DNA from: Chloroflexota bacterium
GTDB taxonomy: Bacteria > Chloroflexota > Limnocylindria > Limnocylindrales > CSP1-4
Assembly (NCBI GenBank): GCA_021813655.1
Contig: JAKAJU010000164.1
Span: 1-34,895, forward strand
Direction of reading: 5' to 3'
Length of the DNA stretch: 34,895 nucleotides
The notes below the pieces were generated by a model. It ran no database searches. It was not told where the DNA came from and saw nothing but the letters and a program-made list of their open reading frames with translations. Shown piece after piece: positions 8,015-15,886 of this stretch. A program made the position numbers and the translations under genes. The stretch's first letter is position 1. Each line of letters starts with the position of its first letter.

Positions 8015-9094
8015 GTGGAACACTCGATGCTCGCCGCCCGCTGGCATGGCCTGCGCGACGTGCGCGTGGAGCGGATCCCGGTACCCGACGCGGGTCCCGG
8101 CGAGCTCCTGCTCCGGGTGAGCTGGTGCGGGATCTGCGGGACGGACGTGGAGGAGTATCTCGACGGCCCGGCGGTCATCCCCGTCGACCGACCGAACCCG
8201 ATCACCGGGCAGCAGGCGCCCGTCACTCTCGGCCATGAGTTCGCGGGGACCGTCGTCGAGTCGGGGCCTGGTGTGACGGGGTTCGCGCCCGGCGACCGGG
8301 TCGCGCCGGACATCTGCCTCTTCTGCGACGACTGCCACTACTGCCGCCGCCACGAGTACGCCCTCTGCGAGTCGTGGGCGACAATCGGCCTCCACGGTGA
8401 CGGCGGCCTCGCGGAGTTCGTCCGGGTCCCGGCGCGGCAGTGCCTGCCGCTCCCGGATGCGATCGCGGACGACGAGGCCGCACTCATCGAGACGACGGAG
8501 GTCGGCGTCCGGGCAGTCCGCCACGGCGCCGTCGCCCCGGGCACGTCGGTGGCCGTCGTCGGCGACGGGGCTGTCGGGCTCGTCGCGGCCCAGGTCGCCC
8601 GTGCCGCCGGGGCGGCGACGGTCGTCCTCCTCGGCCATCGGACCGCGCGGCTGGAGACGGGACGGCGCGTCGGCGTGGACGCGGCGATCGACACGACCGG
8701 TCCTGGCTGGCGCGACGCCCTCGCGGACCTCACGGGCGGGCTGGGCGCTGACGTCGTGATCGAATGCGGCGGCGGCGCGGACGCGATCCGCGATTCGATC
8801 GCCGCGGCGCGGAAGGGCGGACGTGTCGTGCTTCTCGCGGTGACGACCGGGCCGCTGCCGGTGGACACGTGGCCCATCGTGGCCGGCGAGCTGACCGTCG
8901 TCGGGAGCGTCCAGCACCACTACGACGAGGACCTGCCCGCCGCGATCGACCTCATCGCGTCCGGCCGCGTGGACGTCCGGTCGCTCATCACCCGACGGAT
9001 CTCTCTCGATCGCGTCGTGCCGGACGGGTTCGAGGCGCTCGCGGCAGGCTCCGGTGACATCAAGATCCTCGTCTCGACCCAGCCCGATGTGTGA
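8015..9094 (+). CDS. Zinc-dependent alcohol dehydrogenase (butanediol/sorbitol dehydrogenase-like)
   Basis: 359-residue medium-chain dehydrogenase oxidising a secondary alcohol or polyol with NAD(P). Catalytic zinc residues: Cys41 in GICGTD, and His74-Glu75 in LGHEFAGTV. Structural zinc: a Cys-rich loop ending C-x2-C-x2-C-x7-C (CDDCHYC...LC), with one extra Cys before it. The Rossmann motif VVGDGAVGLVAAQ follows at about residue 185. The insert between GICGTD and GHE (EYLDGPAVIPVDRPNPITG) resembles (R,R)-butanediol dehydrogenases. The start is GTG 8015, because GGAGG lies 6 nt upstream; ATG 8027 would be 18 nt away. A TAGATT at 7979 may be the -10 box. It is followed after 12 bp by an SDR gene, probably one operon. 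Substrate unknown. Confidence 0.88.
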   Translation: MEHSMLAARWHGLRDVRVERIPVPDAGPGELLLRVSWCGICGTDVEEYLDGPAVIPVDRPNPITGQQAPVTLGHEFAGTVVESGPGVTGFAPGDRVAPDICLFCDDCHYCRRHEYALCESWATIGLHGDGGLAEFVRVPARQCLPLPDAIADDEAALIETTEVGVRAVRHGAVAPGTSVAVVGDGAVGLVAAQVARAAGAATVVLLGHRTARLETGRRVGVDAAIDTTGPGWRDALADLTGGLGADVVIECGGGADAIRDSIAAARKGGRVVLLAVTTGPLPVDTWPIVAGELTVVGSVQHHYDEDLPAAIDLIASGRVDVRSLITRRISLDRVVPDGFEALAAGSGDIKILVSTQPDV

Positions 9095-9106
9095 GGACGG
9101 CGCCCG

Positions 9107-9823
9107 ATGAGGCACGTGGTCGTGGCCGGCGGCACGAAGGGAATCGGCCTGGCGGTGGTCCGTCGCCTCGCGCGCGAGGGCTGGCAGTGCTCGATCGTCG
9201 ACCTCGATCCCGACGGTGAGGCGATCGCGCGCGAGGCGGGCGGCGGCTTCGCCCGCGCCGACGTCGCGGACCCGGACGCCCTGGCTTCCTCGTTCACGGA
9301 CCTCGCGACCAGCGTCGGCCCGCTGCACGGCCTCGTGAACAGCGCCGGGATCAACAGGACCGGTCCCGCCGCCGACCTGCCGATCGCGGACTGGCGGCGG
9401 GTCATCGACGTGGACCTGAGCGGGACGTTCTACGCCTGCCGCGCCGCCTACCCCCACCTCGTCCCGGGAGCGGCGATCGTCAACGTCGCATCCGTCCTCG
9501 GCGTCCGTGCCCGGGCCGGACGGGTCGCCTACTCCGCCGCCAAGGCGGGCGTCATGGCGGTGACGCGGACGCTCGCGATCGAGTGGGCCGACCGTCCGAT
9601 CCGCGTCAACGCCGTCGCACCGTCGTGGACGGACACGCCCCTGATCCGCGAGCAGGTGGCGGCGGGGACGCTCGCGCTGGACGTCGTCGAGCGGGTCCCG
9701 ATGGGGCGCCTCGCGACCGTCGACGAGGTCGCCGGCGCCGTCGCGTTCCTCCTTTCCGACGACGCGGCGTTCATCACGGGCGAGACGCTGTTCGTCGACG
9801 GGGGATACACGCCGGCGGGCTGA
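9107..9823 (+). CDS. Short-chain dehydrogenase/reductase (SDR)
   Basis: 238-residue classical SDR. Cofactor motif GGTKGIG (residues 8-14), NSAG at 78-81, and catalytic Ser129, Tyr142 and Lys146 with usual spacing. The acidic residue after beta-2 (VDLD) suggests NAD preference. The C-terminal GETLFVDGGYTP is the standard end of the family. The start ATG 9107 lies 12 bp after the preceding alcohol dehydrogenase and has GAGGA upstream, so the two enzymes are probably co-transcribed and may perform successive oxidations of the same sugar or polyol. The substrate cannot be told from sequence. Confidence 0.9.
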   Translation: MRHVVVAGGTKGIGLAVVRRLAREGWQCSIVDLDPDGEAIAREAGGGFARADVADPDALASSFTDLATSVGPLHGLVNSAGINRTGPAADLPIADWRRVIDVDLSGTFYACRAAYPHLVPGAAIVNVASVLGVRARAGRVAYSAAKAGVMAVTRTLAIEWADRPIRVNAVAPSWTDTPLIREQVAAGTLALDVVERVPMGRLATVDEVAGAVAFLLSDDAAFITGETLFVDGGYTPAG

Positions 9824-9851
9824 CCGTGCGTCGAGGCCGCGCGGCCGCCTG

Positions 9852-9871
9852 GGCGGGCGGTGGGGCCCGCC
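9852..9871. terminator. Hairpin between convergent SDR and DPD genes
   Basis: GGCGGGC (9852-9858), loop GGTGGG, GCCCGCC (9865-9871): a perfect 7-bp GC stem in the 64-bp gap between two convergent genes. It has no T tract. It could act in both directions. Confidence 0.45.
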
Positions 9872-9887
9872 GAGGTCGTCCCCGGGC

Positions 9888-12494
9888 TCAGTGGACCGTG
9901 GCCGGGCCCTCGAGCTCCTCGAACGTGATGCACCCGTCCACCGGGCACACGTAGCCGCACAGCCGGCAGCCGACGCACCAGTCGCCATCGATCGTCAGGT
10001 GCGAGGACCCGTTCGTGCGGTCGAGCCGGATCGCCTGGTGGGCGCCGTCATTGCACGCCGCGTAGCAGAGGTTGCAGTGGACGCACGTCTCCTCGTCGAT
10101 GTGCGCGAGGAGGCGGAAGGTCTGATCGAGGTCACCCCAGTCGCCCAGGGTCGGAAGGGCGCGCCCGACCAGCTCGGACGGGCTGTGGAGCCCCCTGGAC
10201 CGCAGGTACGTCGAGAGACCATCGACGAGATCGTCGATGATCCGGAACCCGAGGTGCATCACGCTCGTGCCGACCTGGACCGTGGTCGCTCCTACGAGCA
10301 TGAACTCCACGGCGTCGTGCCAGTCGGCGACCCCGCCGATCCCCGAGACAGGGATGCGGATCTCCGGGTCCGACGCGACCGCCGACACCATGTTGAGCGC
10401 GATCGGCTTGACCGCCGGCCCCGAGAACCCCCCGTGGCTGCCCCTGCCGCGGACGTCCGGGACGGGCGCCCACGTGTCGAGGTTCACGCCGATGAGCGAG
10501 CTCACTGTGTTGATGAGGGCGATACCGTGCGCGCCTCCCGCCCGGGCCGCGCGGGCGGGCGGGCGGATGTCGGCGACGTTGGGGGTGAGCTTCACGAGGA
10601 CCGGGATCCTCGACGCCTCCATCACCCATTCGGTGATCATCTGGACGTACTCGGGGACCTGGCCCACGGCCGCGCCCATCCCGCGCTCGCTCATGCCGTG
10701 CGGGCATCCGAAGTTGAGTTCGATGCCGTCCGCGCCGGTGTCGTTGACCTTCCGGACGATCTCGTGCCAGACCTCGGGCTTCGATTCGACCATCAGCGAG
10801 ACGACGACGGCGTGCGACGGATACCGCCGCTTGATGTCGGCGATCTCAGCCAGGTTCACCTCGGTGGGGCGGTCGCTGATGAGCTCGATGTTCGAGAGGC
10901 CGACGATGCGGCGGCCGTCCACCTCGAGCGAGCCGAGCCGGGATGTCACGTTCCGGATCGGGTCGCCGATCGTCTTCCAGACGACGCCGCCCCAGCCCGC
11001 GTCGAACGCCCGGGCGACCATCTCGCCGGTGTTCGAGATCGGACAGCTCGCGAGCCAGAACGGGTTGGGGCCGCGGATGCCGGCCATGTCGGTGAACAGG
11101 TCCACCCCCGGGAGCGTCGCATCGGTCGGCCGCGCGGGGACGATGCGCGCGCCGCCGAGGCCGAGCGAGTCGACGATCGAGCGCGCGGCGAGCTTCCCGG
11201 CCTGCACCGCGTTGACGACCTCGGCGCCGCCGTTCGCGACGTCGCCGATCGCCCAGACCTTGGCGTTGCCGGTCCGGCCGGTGGCACGGTCGGTGGGCAC
11301 GACGCCGTCGCGCAGCGGGAGGCCGAGCGCGGCGGCGAGCTCGGCCAGGCCCGCCGGTCCGCCCTGCCCGACGGCCCGCACGACGGTGTCCAGCTCGACC
11401 TCGAAGGCCGAGCCCTCGAGCGGCTCCGGCCGCCGACGCCCGGATGCGTCGGGCTCGCCGAGCGCCATCGACGTGAAGACCGCGCTCGACACGTGGCCGT
11501 CGCCACGGATCTCCACGGGCGCCGTCAGCCAGCGGATCGAGACACCGAGCGAGCGCGCGAGCTCGATCGCGTGCGGGTACGCGGGGGTCTCCACGGGGCC
11601 CCGCCGGTAGAAGAGGACGACCTGCTCAGCGCCGAGGCGGACGGCCGCGGCGGCCGCATCGAATGCCGTGCTCCCACCGCCGATGACGCCGACGCGACGA
11701 CCGATCGGGGCGACGCCATCCGCGGCGTCCCATCCGTCGATGGCGTGGCCGATGAGATCGAGCGCGTCGACGACGCCCGGGAGATCCTCGCCGGGGATCC
11801 CGAGCGCCTTCGCCCGGCCGAGCCCGACGGCGAGAACGACCGCGTCGTGCTGCGCGAGGAGCGCGGTCGGGTCCACGTCGCGACCCACCGCTGCCCCGAG
11901 GACGAATCGCGCGCCGGCGCGCTCCACCTCGCGGACATCGAGCGCGACCGTCTCGCGCGGCAACCGCCAGGGCACGATCCCGTGGTCCGCGAGGCCGCCG
12001 GCGCGCTCGGCCGCGTCGTAGACCGTCACCGCGACGCCGGCCCTGCGCAGCTCCGCGGCGCACGCGAGCCCGGCAGGGCCGGCGCCCACGATCGCCACGG
12101 AGACGGGCACCTCCTCGCCGGGTGTGAAGAACCGCCCGCCCGACGCCGCGTACCGCTCGACCGCGTAGCGCTGCAGTCGCCCGATCTCGATCGGATGGTC
12201 CATCGCACCGCGGACGCACGACCCCTCGCACAGGCGCTCGACCGGGCACGCGGCACCGCAGGTGGCAGCGAGAGGGTTGGCGGCGAGGATCGTCCGCGCC
12301 GCGCCGTCGACGTTTCCCGTCGAGATCTTCCGGATGAAACCCGGCACGTCGATCCCGGTCGGGCAGGCGTGCGTGCACGGGGCGTCGAAGCAGTAGAGGC
12401 ACCGCTCCGCTTCGGTCCGTGCAGCGGCCGCCGACAGCGGCTGCATCGGGAAGAACGAGTCGGGCCCCCGCCCGACCGACGTCTCGACGGTCAT
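9888..12494 (-). CDS. preT-preA: Dihydropyrimidine dehydrogenase, PreT-PreA fused in one chain
   Basis: 868-residue enzyme reducing uracil or thymine to the 5,6-dihydro form (reversible). Domains in order: N-terminal double Fe-S motif (Cys32, 35, 40, 44; Cys79, 83, 89, 93); FAD site GAGPAG (137-142) and NADPH site GGGSTA near 270; from about residue 464 an FMN barrel (PNPFWLASCP, LNFGCPHGMSERGMGAAVGQ, VKLTPNVADI, GFSGPAVKPIALNMV, SGIGG); and two C-terminal 4Fe-4S motifs (CVHCNLCYAAC from about 803, CVGCRLCGYVCP from about 844). E. coli splits this into PreT and PreA; the mammalian enzyme has the same single-chain order. In the mammalian enzyme the residue before GQ is the catalytic Cys; here it is Val. 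ATG 12494 has GAGG 8 nt upstream. Downstream pathway genes are not nearby. Confidence 0.93.
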   Translation of the reverse strand: MTVETSVGRGPDSFFPMQPLSAAAARTEAERCLYCFDAPCTHACPTGIDVPGFIRKISTGNVDGAARTILAANPLAATCGAACPVERLCEGSCVRGAMDHPIEIGRLQRYAVERYAASGGRFFTPGEEVPVSVAIVGAGPAGLACAAELRRAGVAVTVYDAAERAGGLADHGIVPWRLPRETVALDVREVERAGARFVLGAAVGRDVDPTALLAQHDAVVLAVGLGRAKALGIPGEDLPGVVDALDLIGHAIDGWDAADGVAPIGRRVGVIGGGSTAFDAAAAAVRLGAEQVVLFYRRGPVETPAYPHAIELARSLGVSIRWLTAPVEIRGDGHVSSAVFTSMALGEPDASGRRRPEPLEGSAFEVELDTVVRAVGQGGPAGLAELAAALGLPLRDGVVPTDRATGRTGNAKVWAIGDVANGGAEVVNAVQAGKLAARSIVDSLGLGGARIVPARPTDATLPGVDLFTDMAGIRGPNPFWLASCPISNTGEMVARAFDAGWGGVVWKTIGDPIRNVTSRLGSLEVDGRRIVGLSNIELISDRPTEVNLAEIADIKRRYPSHAVVVSLMVESKPEVWHEIVRKVNDTGADGIELNFGCPHGMSERGMGAAVGQVPEYVQMITEWVMEASRIPVLVKLTPNVADIRPPARAARAGGAHGIALINTVSSLIGVNLDTWAPVPDVRGRGSHGGFSGPAVKPIALNMVSAVASDPEIRIPVSGIGGVADWHDAVEFMLVGATTVQVGTSVMHLGFRIIDDLVDGLSTYLRSRGLHSPSELVGRALPTLGDWGDLDQTFRLLAHIDEETCVHCNLCYAACNDGAHQAIRLDRTNGSSHLTIDGDWCVGCRLCGYVCPVDGCITFEELEGPATVH

Positions 12495-12712
12495 CTCCTG
12501 GACCTCGGTCGGTCGCCGGCGAGCGGCGACGGTTCGGGACGCAGGCCGTCATCGTCGGGCGCTCGATGCGCGGCGACGACGGCCGAAGAGCCCTCCGTCG
12601 CGGGCCGGATCGCCTCCGGTCAGGTGCCCGCCGCTCGACCGGTCGGGAGCTGCTCGACGGCCCCGGAGGCGGCACTCGGTCCGCGATCGGCGCGCCGGCG
12701 CGGCGGGCTGCG
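12495..12712. other. 218-bp spacer between the MarR-fusion gene and the DPD gene
   Basis: Both flanking genes are on the minus strand. No convincing gene, hairpin terminator or promoter box is seen, apart from the DPD ribosome site at its edge. The open frames here are GC-rich shadows. Confidence 0.4.
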
Positions 12713-13891
12713 CTACTCCTCTGCGGTCGTCACGGTGAGCCTGCTCGCACCGCCCTCGACCTCGATCTCGTACCGCGACGCGGCGGCCTCGGCGCCCTCG
12801 GAGGCGAGCACGACGTTCCCGACGCCGGTGACCCTCTGGCCGTCGAGCGTGACCCGCGATGCGCCACCGCGAAGCCGGAGCCGGGCCGCGGACCCGGCCG
12901 GCCGGACGAGCGCGAGGTCGCTCATCCCTCCCGTGACCCTCACGACGACCAGGCCCTGCGGCTCCGGCAGGCGGAGAGAGATGCGACTCGCGCCGCCGGT
13001 GATCAGGAACGAGGCTAGGCGGACGGCCCGCAGGTCGCCATCGAGCGTGGATGCGCCACCGCGGAGCTCGATGTCCCATGGGATCGCGCCGTTGAGCACG
13101 ATCCTCGCGCGGTCCCGCCGCCAGTGCGCCGAGATCTCGAGCTTCGAGTCGGCGATCCGCGCTCGCCAGTCGAGCCACGAGAACCGGCCGTAGTGGATCG
13201 TGACGACCCCGGCCCGGGCGCGGACGCGCGGCGTCGCGCCCGCGAACGTCGCCCTCACGAGGTCGCCGAGCATCGGGTCGCCGCGGAGATCGACGGCGGG
13301 TGCGGCCGAGGTGAAGACGAGGCGCCCGCGATCCGCCCCGGCGACGGGTGCGACGAACGACCCGGCGACATCCTCGGTCCCGTCCTCGCCCGCGCCGGGA
13401 CCCCGGCGAAGTCGCGCCGTCTCCGATCGCGTGACCGAGAGGGTCGTCTCGAGGTACCCGCGGATGGTCTCGAGCTGGGCGCCGTCGTACCGCGCGATCG
13501 CATCATCGATCGCGCGCGCGAGGGCGTCGAAGTGCGCTGTCGCGGCGGCCACCCGCTCCCCGACGGGATCGACGAGCACCCGGCGGCGATCTGCCGGATC
13601 GGCGGTCCGCCGCACGAAGCCGGCCTGCTCGAGCCTGTCGAGCATCCGCGTCGCGGCGCCGGACGTGAGCCCGGTCGCGGCCGCGAGCTCACCCGCCGAC
13701 AGGCGGCCGGCCTCCACGAGGATCTCGAGACACTCCACGTCCGTCGAGGCTAGGCCGATGCGATCCGCGACCGCCTGCGTGAAGAGCGCCGCGTGCACCC
13801 CGAGCCTGCGTGTCGCCGCCAGGACGCCCGCCGTCGGGCTCGCACCCGTCCCGGCCGGGTCCGTGGCGCCACCCGTCTCCGTCGTTGACAT
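12713..13891 (-). CDS. MarR-family regulator fused to a C-terminal GGAS-repeat (beta-solenoid-like) domain
   Basis: 392 residues, more than twice a normal MarR protein (about 150). Residues 25-155 form the MarR winged helix: the LSAGELAAATGLTSGAATRMLDRLEQAGFV recognition region followed by the wing RRTADPADRRRVLV. After an acidic linker (165-180), residues 185-392 form a beta-rich domain with the motif GGAS or GGMS at 278, 299, 321, 342 and 380, spaced 21, 22, 21 and 38 residues. That period suggests a short solenoid such as DUF4097-like or adhesin-head domains. It presumably represses its own gene and the divergent ABC exporter; the extra domain may sense or oligomerise, which is inference. 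ATG 13891; a perfect TATAAT lies at 13936-13931. No signal peptide or membrane segment is seen. Confidence 0.85.
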   Translation of the reverse strand: MSTTETGGATDPAGTGASPTAGVLAATRRLGVHAALFTQAVADRIGLASTDVECLEILVEAGRLSAGELAAATGLTSGAATRMLDRLEQAGFVRRTADPADRRRVLVDPVGERVAAATAHFDALARAIDDAIARYDGAQLETIRGYLETTLSVTRSETARLRRGPGAGEDGTEDVAGSFVAPVAGADRGRLVFTSAAPAVDLRGDPMLGDLVRATFAGATPRVRARAGVVTIHYGRFSWLDWRARIADSKLEISAHWRRDRARIVLNGAIPWDIELRGGASTLDGDLRAVRLASFLITGGASRISLRLPEPQGLVVVRVTGGMSDLALVRPAGSAARLRLRGGASRVTLDGQRVTGVGNVVLASEGAEAAASRYEIEVEGGASRLTVTTAEE

Positions 13892-13909
13892 GGGTCCTGT
13901 CCCTCGCTA

Positions 13910-13954
13910 TTGCCTGCACAGCGCAGAGACATTATAGCGCAAAGGACAAGCGCG
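13910..13954. promoter_or_regulatory. Overlapping divergent promoters and AGCGC repeats between MarR-fusion gene and ABC operon
   Basis: Minus strand: TATAAT at 13936-13931, about 40 nt before the regulator start. Plus strand: TTGCCT (13910) - 17 bp - TATAGC (13933), facing the ABC genes. AGCGCA at 13920 and 13936 and AGCGCG at 13949 are direct repeats overlapping both promoters. A regulator bound here would block both directions. Inferred from sequence only. Confidence 0.45.
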
Positions 13955-14104
13955 GAGACGGCCTCCCGTTCGCCCCCGGCCGCGTGGCCGGCGACCACGC
14001 GAGGGCCTGCCGGATCCCCTGAGCGCGGGGGGGTGCGATGAGACACCGGAGACCGTCCTGCGCGGGCGAGGCCCGCGCGACACAGCACGATCGGGAGGCT
14101 TGCG

Positions 14105-15064
14105 ATGACTGAGCTGATGGTGGAGACGCACGGTCTGAGGCGGACCTTCAAGGGTCGCGGCAAGACCGTGGAGGCCGTGCGCGGAGTGGACCTCCGCGTC
14201 GCGCCCGGGGAGATCTTCGGGTTCCTCGGGCCGAACGGCGCGGGCAAGACCACGACGCTGCGGATGCTCGCGACGCTCATCGAGCCGACGGAGGGCACCG
14301 CGCTCGTCGCGGGAGCCGATCTTCGGCGCGAGCCCGGCAGGGTCCGGGAGCGGATCGGATACGTCGCCCAGGGCGGCGGGTCCGACCCCGGCATGACCGG
14401 TCGCGGCGAGCTCGTCATCCAGGGCCGGCTCTTCGGCCTCGCCCGGAAGGAGGCCGAGCGCCGCGCCGTGGAGGTCCTCGAGGCCCTCGACCTCGTCGAG
14501 GCGGCCGACCGGACGGTGGGCACCTACTCGGGCGGGATGCGCCGCCGGCTCGACATCGGGATCGGGATGATCCACCGACCTCGCCTCCTCTTCCTCGACG
14601 AGCCGACCACCGGCCTCGACCCGCAGGCGCGCGCGCACCTGTGGGACGAGATCCGCCGCCTCCGCGACGGCGGAGCGACGATCTTCCTGACGACGCACTA
14701 CCTCGAGGAGGCGGACGCGCTCTGCGACAGCCTCGCGATCATCGACCACGGCCTGATCGTGGCCGAGGGGACGCCGATCGAGCTGAAGCGCGCGATCGCC
14801 GGCGACGTCGTGACGCTCGGGCTCAACGGCTCGACCGACGGCGCGCTGAACCTGCTCCGGTCGGCCCCGCGGGTGCGGGAGGCGGAGTTGTCCGACGGGA
14901 CGGTCCGCCTGTACGTGGAGGACGGCGATCTCGCGCTCCCCGAGCTGCTGCGGCTGCTCGACGGCGCCGGGATGCCACCGTCGTCGATCTCGCTGCACCG
15001 CCCCAGCCTCGACGACGTCTTCCTCCGTCAGACCGGTCGCTCGCTCCGCGACGAAGCAGCCTAG
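14105..15064 (+). CDS. ABC transporter ATP-binding protein (DrrA/CcmA-type drug exporter)
   Basis: 319-residue ATPase. Walker A GPNGAGKTT (42-50), signature YSGGMRRRL (about 141), Walker B RLLFLDEPTTGLD (about 160-172), then the switch His in LTTHYLEEADAL. The C-terminal extension with LRLLDGAGMPPSSISLHRPSLDDVFL is typical of daunorubicin-resistance DrrA proteins, which energise export of hydrophobic compounds. The start ATG 14105 is preceded by GGGAGG about 7 nt upstream. The permease follows after 12 bp. Divergent from the MarR fusion, a common arrangement for efflux systems controlled by MarR proteins. The transported compound is unknown. Confidence 0.93.
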   Translation: MTELMVETHGLRRTFKGRGKTVEAVRGVDLRVAPGEIFGFLGPNGAGKTTTLRMLATLIEPTEGTALVAGADLRREPGRVRERIGYVAQGGGSDPGMTGRGELVIQGRLFGLARKEAERRAVEVLEALDLVEAADRTVGTYSGGMRRRLDIGIGMIHRPRLLFLDEPTTGLDPQARAHLWDEIRRLRDGGATIFLTTHYLEEADALCDSLAIIDHGLIVAEGTPIELKRAIAGDVVTLGLNGSTDGALNLLRSAPRVREAELSDGTVRLYVEDGDLALPELLRLLDGAGMPPSSISLHRPSLDDVFLRQTGRSLRDEAA

Positions 15065-15076
15065 GAGGCACCCGCA

Positions 15077-15841
15077 ATGAAGCTCATCCGCGACACGTGG
15101 CTCATCTACGAGCGCTCGATGTACCTGACCCTCCACAACCCGGTCTGGGTCGTTCTCGGGCTCGGCCAGCCGCTCGTCTTGCTCCTGTTCTTCGGGCCGA
15201 TCCTCAACAGCGTCGCCGTCAGCTCGGCCGGCTTCCCGCCGGGAGGGGCGTTCAACGTCTTCGTGCCGGGGCTCCTCATCCAGATCGCCCTGTTCGGGGC
15301 GGCCTTCGTCGGGTTCGGTCTCGTCGCCGAGCTGCGGTACGGGGTCGTGGAGCGGATGCGGGTGACCCCGCTGAGCCGCGCCGCGATGCTCCTCGGTCGG
15401 TCGCTCCGGGACGTCGTCATCCTCGTCGCGCAGGGCCTCCTCCTCGTCCTCGTCGCGCTGCCGTTCGGCCTCCGGATCGACCCGGCCGGGTTCGTCGTCT
15501 CCCTCGGGCTCCTCGCCCTCGTCGGCCTGGTGATGGCGCCGATCTCGTACTCCCTCGCGCTGATGCTCAAGAGCGAGGACGCACTCGCACCCCTCCTCAA
15601 CGGGATCTCGCTCCCGCTCCTCCTGCTGTCGGGGATCCTCCTGCCGATGGCGCTGGCACCCGACTGGCTGCAGGCGCTCGCGAAGCTCGACCCGCTCAGC
15701 TACGCCGTGACGGCGATCCGGGCACTGTTCAACGGTCGGTTCGCGGACCCGGCCGTGGCGACGGGCGTCGGCCTCATGGCCGTGCTCGCGGCCCTCGCGA
15801 TCGTCGCGGGCCGGCGCGCCTTCGCGCGCGCGGCCGCGTAG
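15077..15841 (+). CDS. ABC-2 type permease (DrrB-like)
   Basis: 254-residue inner-membrane protein, partner of the preceding ATPase. About six hydrophobic segments: PVWVVLGLGQPLVLLLFFGP, the LLIQIALFGAAFVGFGLV stretch, VVILVAQGLLLVLVALPFGL, LGLLALVGLVMAPISYSLAL, ISLPLLLLSGILLPM and a C-terminal one. The ABC-2 signature region around LSGILLPMALAPDWLQALAKLDPLSY is clear. The ATPase stop and this ATG are separated by a spacer with AGGAGG, a strong ribosome site. Last gene of the two-gene exporter operon; convergent with the LysR gene. Confidence 0.92.
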   Translation: MKLIRDTWLIYERSMYLTLHNPVWVVLGLGQPLVLLLFFGPILNSVAVSSAGFPPGGAFNVFVPGLLIQIALFGAAFVGFGLVAELRYGVVERMRVTPLSRAAMLLGRSLRDVVILVAQGLLLVLVALPFGLRIDPAGFVVSLGLLALVGLVMAPISYSLALMLKSEDALAPLLNGISLPLLLLSGILLPMALAPDWLQALAKLDPLSYAVTAIRALFNGRFADPAVATGVGLMAVLAALAIVAGRRAFARAAA

Positions 15842-15852
15842 GGCGGAGGCAC

Positions 15853-15882
15853 GGGGCGCGTCACGCACGGGCAGCGCGCCCC
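15853..15882. terminator. Hairpin between convergent ABC permease and LysR genes
   Basis: GGGGCGCG (15853-15860) and CGCGCCCC (15875-15882) form a perfect 8-bp stem over a 14-nt loop in the 45-bp gap between two convergent genes. No T tract. Likely bidirectional. Confidence 0.5.
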
Positions 15883-15886
15883 GCCC

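Noticed and set aside
9891-13193. 1100-codon open frame on the plus strand opposite the DPD and MarR-fusion genes
   Set aside because: Arg/Asp/Val-rich translation with no family motif. It is the antisense shadow of two clear genes in GC-rich DNA.
13907-15868. 653-codon minus-strand frame opposite the ABC exporter genes
   Set aside because: The ABC genes have unmistakable Walker and ABC-2 motifs; this frame has none.
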